The position numbers and the translations under genes are program-made. A model generated the notes under the pieces. The model had not been told where the DNA came from, searched no databases, and saw nothing but the letters and a program-made list of their open reading frames with translations. From Catonella massiliensis (GTDB lineage: Bacteria > Bacillota > Clostridia > Lachnospirales > Lachnospiraceae): DNA of 64,000 bases. The DNA lies in the NCBI RefSeq assembly GCF_016651435.1, contig NZ_JAEPRJ010000001.1:1116001-1180000 (forward strand). The letters run 5' to 3'. How positions within the stretch are numbered: the stretch's first letter is position 1; each line of letters starts with the position of its first letter. Below are positions 62,408 to 64,000 of the stretch, piece after piece.

Positions 62408-63174
62408 TTAAAATGATTGACGAGATGTCAGATTTTGTTGACAGTCACAATGCAGGCCCATTATCAAGGGATAAGATTAAGATTTCAAAGGATGAACTTC
62501 TTAATTATATTGACAATTTAAGACAGACTTTACCAAATGAACTTGAAGAAGCTTATAAAATAACAAAGGCTAAAAATGAAATATTAAAGGCTGCGTCCAA
62601 CAAAGCGGCACAAATAGAAGAAGATGCGAGAAACCAACTTAAGGAGCTTGTAAAAGAGGATTCTGTTGTTATTGAAGCCGACAAGGAGGCAGAAAGAATA
62701 CTTAGACAGGCAGATGATGACGCAGATGCCATCATTAAAGAAGCAGAAGAGATGGCAGCGCAGATTAAAATAGGTGCGCTTTCTTATGCTGAAGAAATGT
62801 TAGCAGCTGTTGAAAAGATGGTATCTCATAATCTTAAGATGACTATAGAGAGTTCAAACAGTGTAATTGACACCTTAAAGAGTAACTTAGAAATAGTTAA
62901 GAATAACAGAGATGAGTTAAATGCTCAGATTCTTGAAGCGCGAGAAGTAAATGGCTATAGTTCTGATGAAGACGGGACTGATGGTAATAGTGAAAACGAA
63001 GAGGGTGAGTTTACAGTAAATGTCGAGTCAGGTGATTTTGAAGAAGAGGACTCTGACGATGATGACAGAGCCCGTGACGAGTATGATGAAGATGATGAGT
63101 TCGAGGAAGAAGATGATGAAGAAGAGCTCGTAGACCTTAGCGATAGATTCTCATTTAAGAAGAAAAATAAATAA
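62389..63174 (+). CDS. Acidic coiled-coil protein of unknown function
   Basis: A 261-residue protein with a long predicted coiled coil at about 45-190, rich in Ala, Glu and Lys (KAASNKAAQIEEDARNQLKE, EAERILRQADDDADAIIKEA). The composition is like ATP synthase b/E stalk subunits or DivIVA-type scaffolds. The C-terminal 65 residues are almost all Asp, Glu and Ser and end in a short basic FKKKNK. No catalytic motif is seen. GGAG lies ten bases before the ATG, inside rsmD. Its 3' end overlaps the convergent TmcAL-like gene by 20 bases. Confidence 0.8.
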   Translation: MADNKIVKMIDEMSDFVDSHNAGPLSRDKIKISKDELLNYIDNLRQTLPNELEEAYKITKAKNEILKAASNKAAQIEEDARNQLKELVKEDSVVIEADKEAERILRQADDDADAIIKEAEEMAAQIKIGALSYAEEMLAAVEKMVSHNLKMTIESSNSVIDTLKSNLEIVKNNRDELNAQILEAREVNGYSSDEDGTDGNSENEEGEFTVNVESGDFEEEDSDDDDRARDEYDEDDEFEEEDDEEELVDLSDRFSFKKKNK

Positions 63175-64000
63175 AACTCTCTGAAGCTTCATCGTAAGTC
63201 TTTATACCATAGTTTTTGTAGGTGATTTGATTATATAGGGCAGTCATAAACCTTGTCACATTGAAGGTTTGTATGGCTGCTTTATTTTGTAGTTTATTTG
63301 CATCACCAATTCTGCTTATTAGTTCAACCTTCTCACTGTTTTTTACAGCTTTTCCTACTTCATTTAAGATGACAGAGGATTCTCTCTTTATGGCGAGAGG
63401 CCTTATATAGGGGCAAAAGTCAAAGGCTTTGTTTGATTCAATCAGCTCTTTTGTGATTTCACCTATGATATGGTACAAAACCCTGTCGATTCTGGCATAA
63501 GTATAGTTTTTAGACCAAAGTGCTGCCGCAAAATCATCGTAGGTAGTGACCTTGCCAAATAAGTTGTATATTCTTCCGGCTAAGTCTTCAGTAATATCGC
63601 TGTAACTGCTTAAAATACCTATTGCAGTATTCTTATCATTCGTATAAATTATTTTCCCAAGCTTATAAAATAAAATATCGGAAAAATCATTATTTTTAAT
63701 ATAACTACCGTTAGGATTAAGCAGGTTCCTTGTCGAGTCAGGGATATATCTGCCACTTATTTTTCCGGAGTTAACCTGTAAATCCAGCCTTATGGCTTTG
63801 GCTGATGTAATAGAGGAGGTATCATCAGGTGATATTTCTGAATCATGCAAGGCCTCCGCTCTTTTCACTGCTACAGGCAAAATATCTGAATTAAGCCTAA
63901 AAAGCTTGTTCAGATAAGATATGGCAAGGATGTTATTTGAAGTCTTAAGTAAATCAGCCTCCTTTACACGCCCCATATGCCTAAGATAGGCTTCTCTTGC
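63155..64000 (-). CDS. TmcAL-like tRNA(Met) cytidine acetate ligase, C-terminal part
   Basis: The frame is open to the window edge, so the N-terminal HIGH nucleotidyltransferase part lies outside. The visible 281 residues start AREAYLRHMGRVKEADLL and correspond to the middle and C-terminal helical region of YlbM/TmcAL proteins. They contain NNILAISYLNKL, where the family has its conserved Asn-Asn-Ile-Leu segment, AEALHDSEIS, and a helical tail with RVLYHIIGE. TmcAL makes ac4C at the wobble base of elongator tRNA-Met from acetate and ATP. Identification is by the visible half only. Confidence 0.78.
   Translation of the reverse strand, partial: AREAYLRHMGRVKEADLLKTSNNILAISYLNKLFRLNSDILPVAVKRAEALHDSEISPDDTSSITSAKAIRLDLQVNSGKISGRYIPDSTRNLLNPNGSYIKNNDFSDILFYKLGKIIYTNDKNTAIGILSSYSDITEDLAGRIYNLFGKVTTYDDFAAALWSKNYTYARIDRVLYHIIGEITKELIESNKAFDFCPYIRPLAIKRESSVILNEVGKAVKNSEKVELISRIGDANKLQNKAAIQTFNVTRFMTALYNQITYKNYGIKTYDEASESFIYFSS

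Overview
The window is low-GC Firmicutes DNA. Its gene content and order point to a Clostridia member of the Lachnospiraceae type: LPXTG surface proteins, rpsU-phoH-(pgpH)-ybeY, a DUF3048 lipoprotein, rimP-nusA-ylxR-ylxQ-infB-rbfA-nrnA-truB-ribF-recG, and a TmcAL-like gene. Genus cannot be fixed from the sequence alone. An oral or mucosal lifestyle is plausible from the very large sortase-anchored adhesins, but that is inference.

Layout. (1) 1-11,963: three tandem paralogous genes for sortase-anchored adhesin-like proteins of about 1,340 residues, the first cut by the window edge. Genes 2 and 3 have matching sigma-A promoters and structured leaders, and each gene ends in its own terminator. 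(2) 11,964-15,110: a small mobile or accessory island with an IS110-family element and a candidate bridge-RNA region, a DUF308/HdeD-like membrane gene of higher GC, and an IS30-family relic with both inverted ends. (3) 15,105-30,760: housekeeping genes: rpsU, phoH, a PgpH-like protein whose HD catalytic residues are gone, ybeY, a DUF3048 lipoprotein, two flavoproteins, 5-FTHF cyclo-ligase, miaB, a TrkA/TrkH potassium system and a SWIM-SNF2 helicase. (4) 30,840-32,220: a HigBA-type toxin-antitoxin pair and a convergent two-TM protein. (5) 32,365-45,359: RNase G/E, cyclophilin, a zf-HC2 membrane protein, polA, coaE, a large FtsA-like ATPase, a WalJ-like hydrolase, an ACT and PFL pair, a RelQ-like (p)ppGpp synthetase and an RsmF-like methyltransferase. 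(6) 45,356-46,291: an HTH-MNT/HEPN toxin-antitoxin operon preceded by five operator-like repeats about 31 bp apart. (7) 46,327-49,547: two pseudouridine synthases, a membrane protein and recU. (8) 49,567-63,174: tRNA-Glu(CTC), a terminator, then the long translation and transcription-factor operon from rimP to recG, an AAA+ ATPase, rsmD and an acidic coiled-coil protein, ending convergently with a TmcAL-like gene that runs off the window.

How the parts fit. Much of the window serves RNA and translation: rpsU, ybeY, miaB, RNase G, RsmF, RsuA, RluA, rimP to truB, rsmD and TmcAL. Smaller groups serve DNA repair (polA, recU, recG), potassium homeostasis and stringent-response nucleotides. The strongest leads are the HTH-MNT/HEPN operon with its operator array, the degenerate PgpH homologue kept between phoH and ybeY, the FtsA-like ATPase with its long extra C-terminal region, the candidate IS110 bridge RNA, the tRNA-Glu/terminator gate in front of rimP-nusA, and the mosaic LPXTG array with its shared leader.
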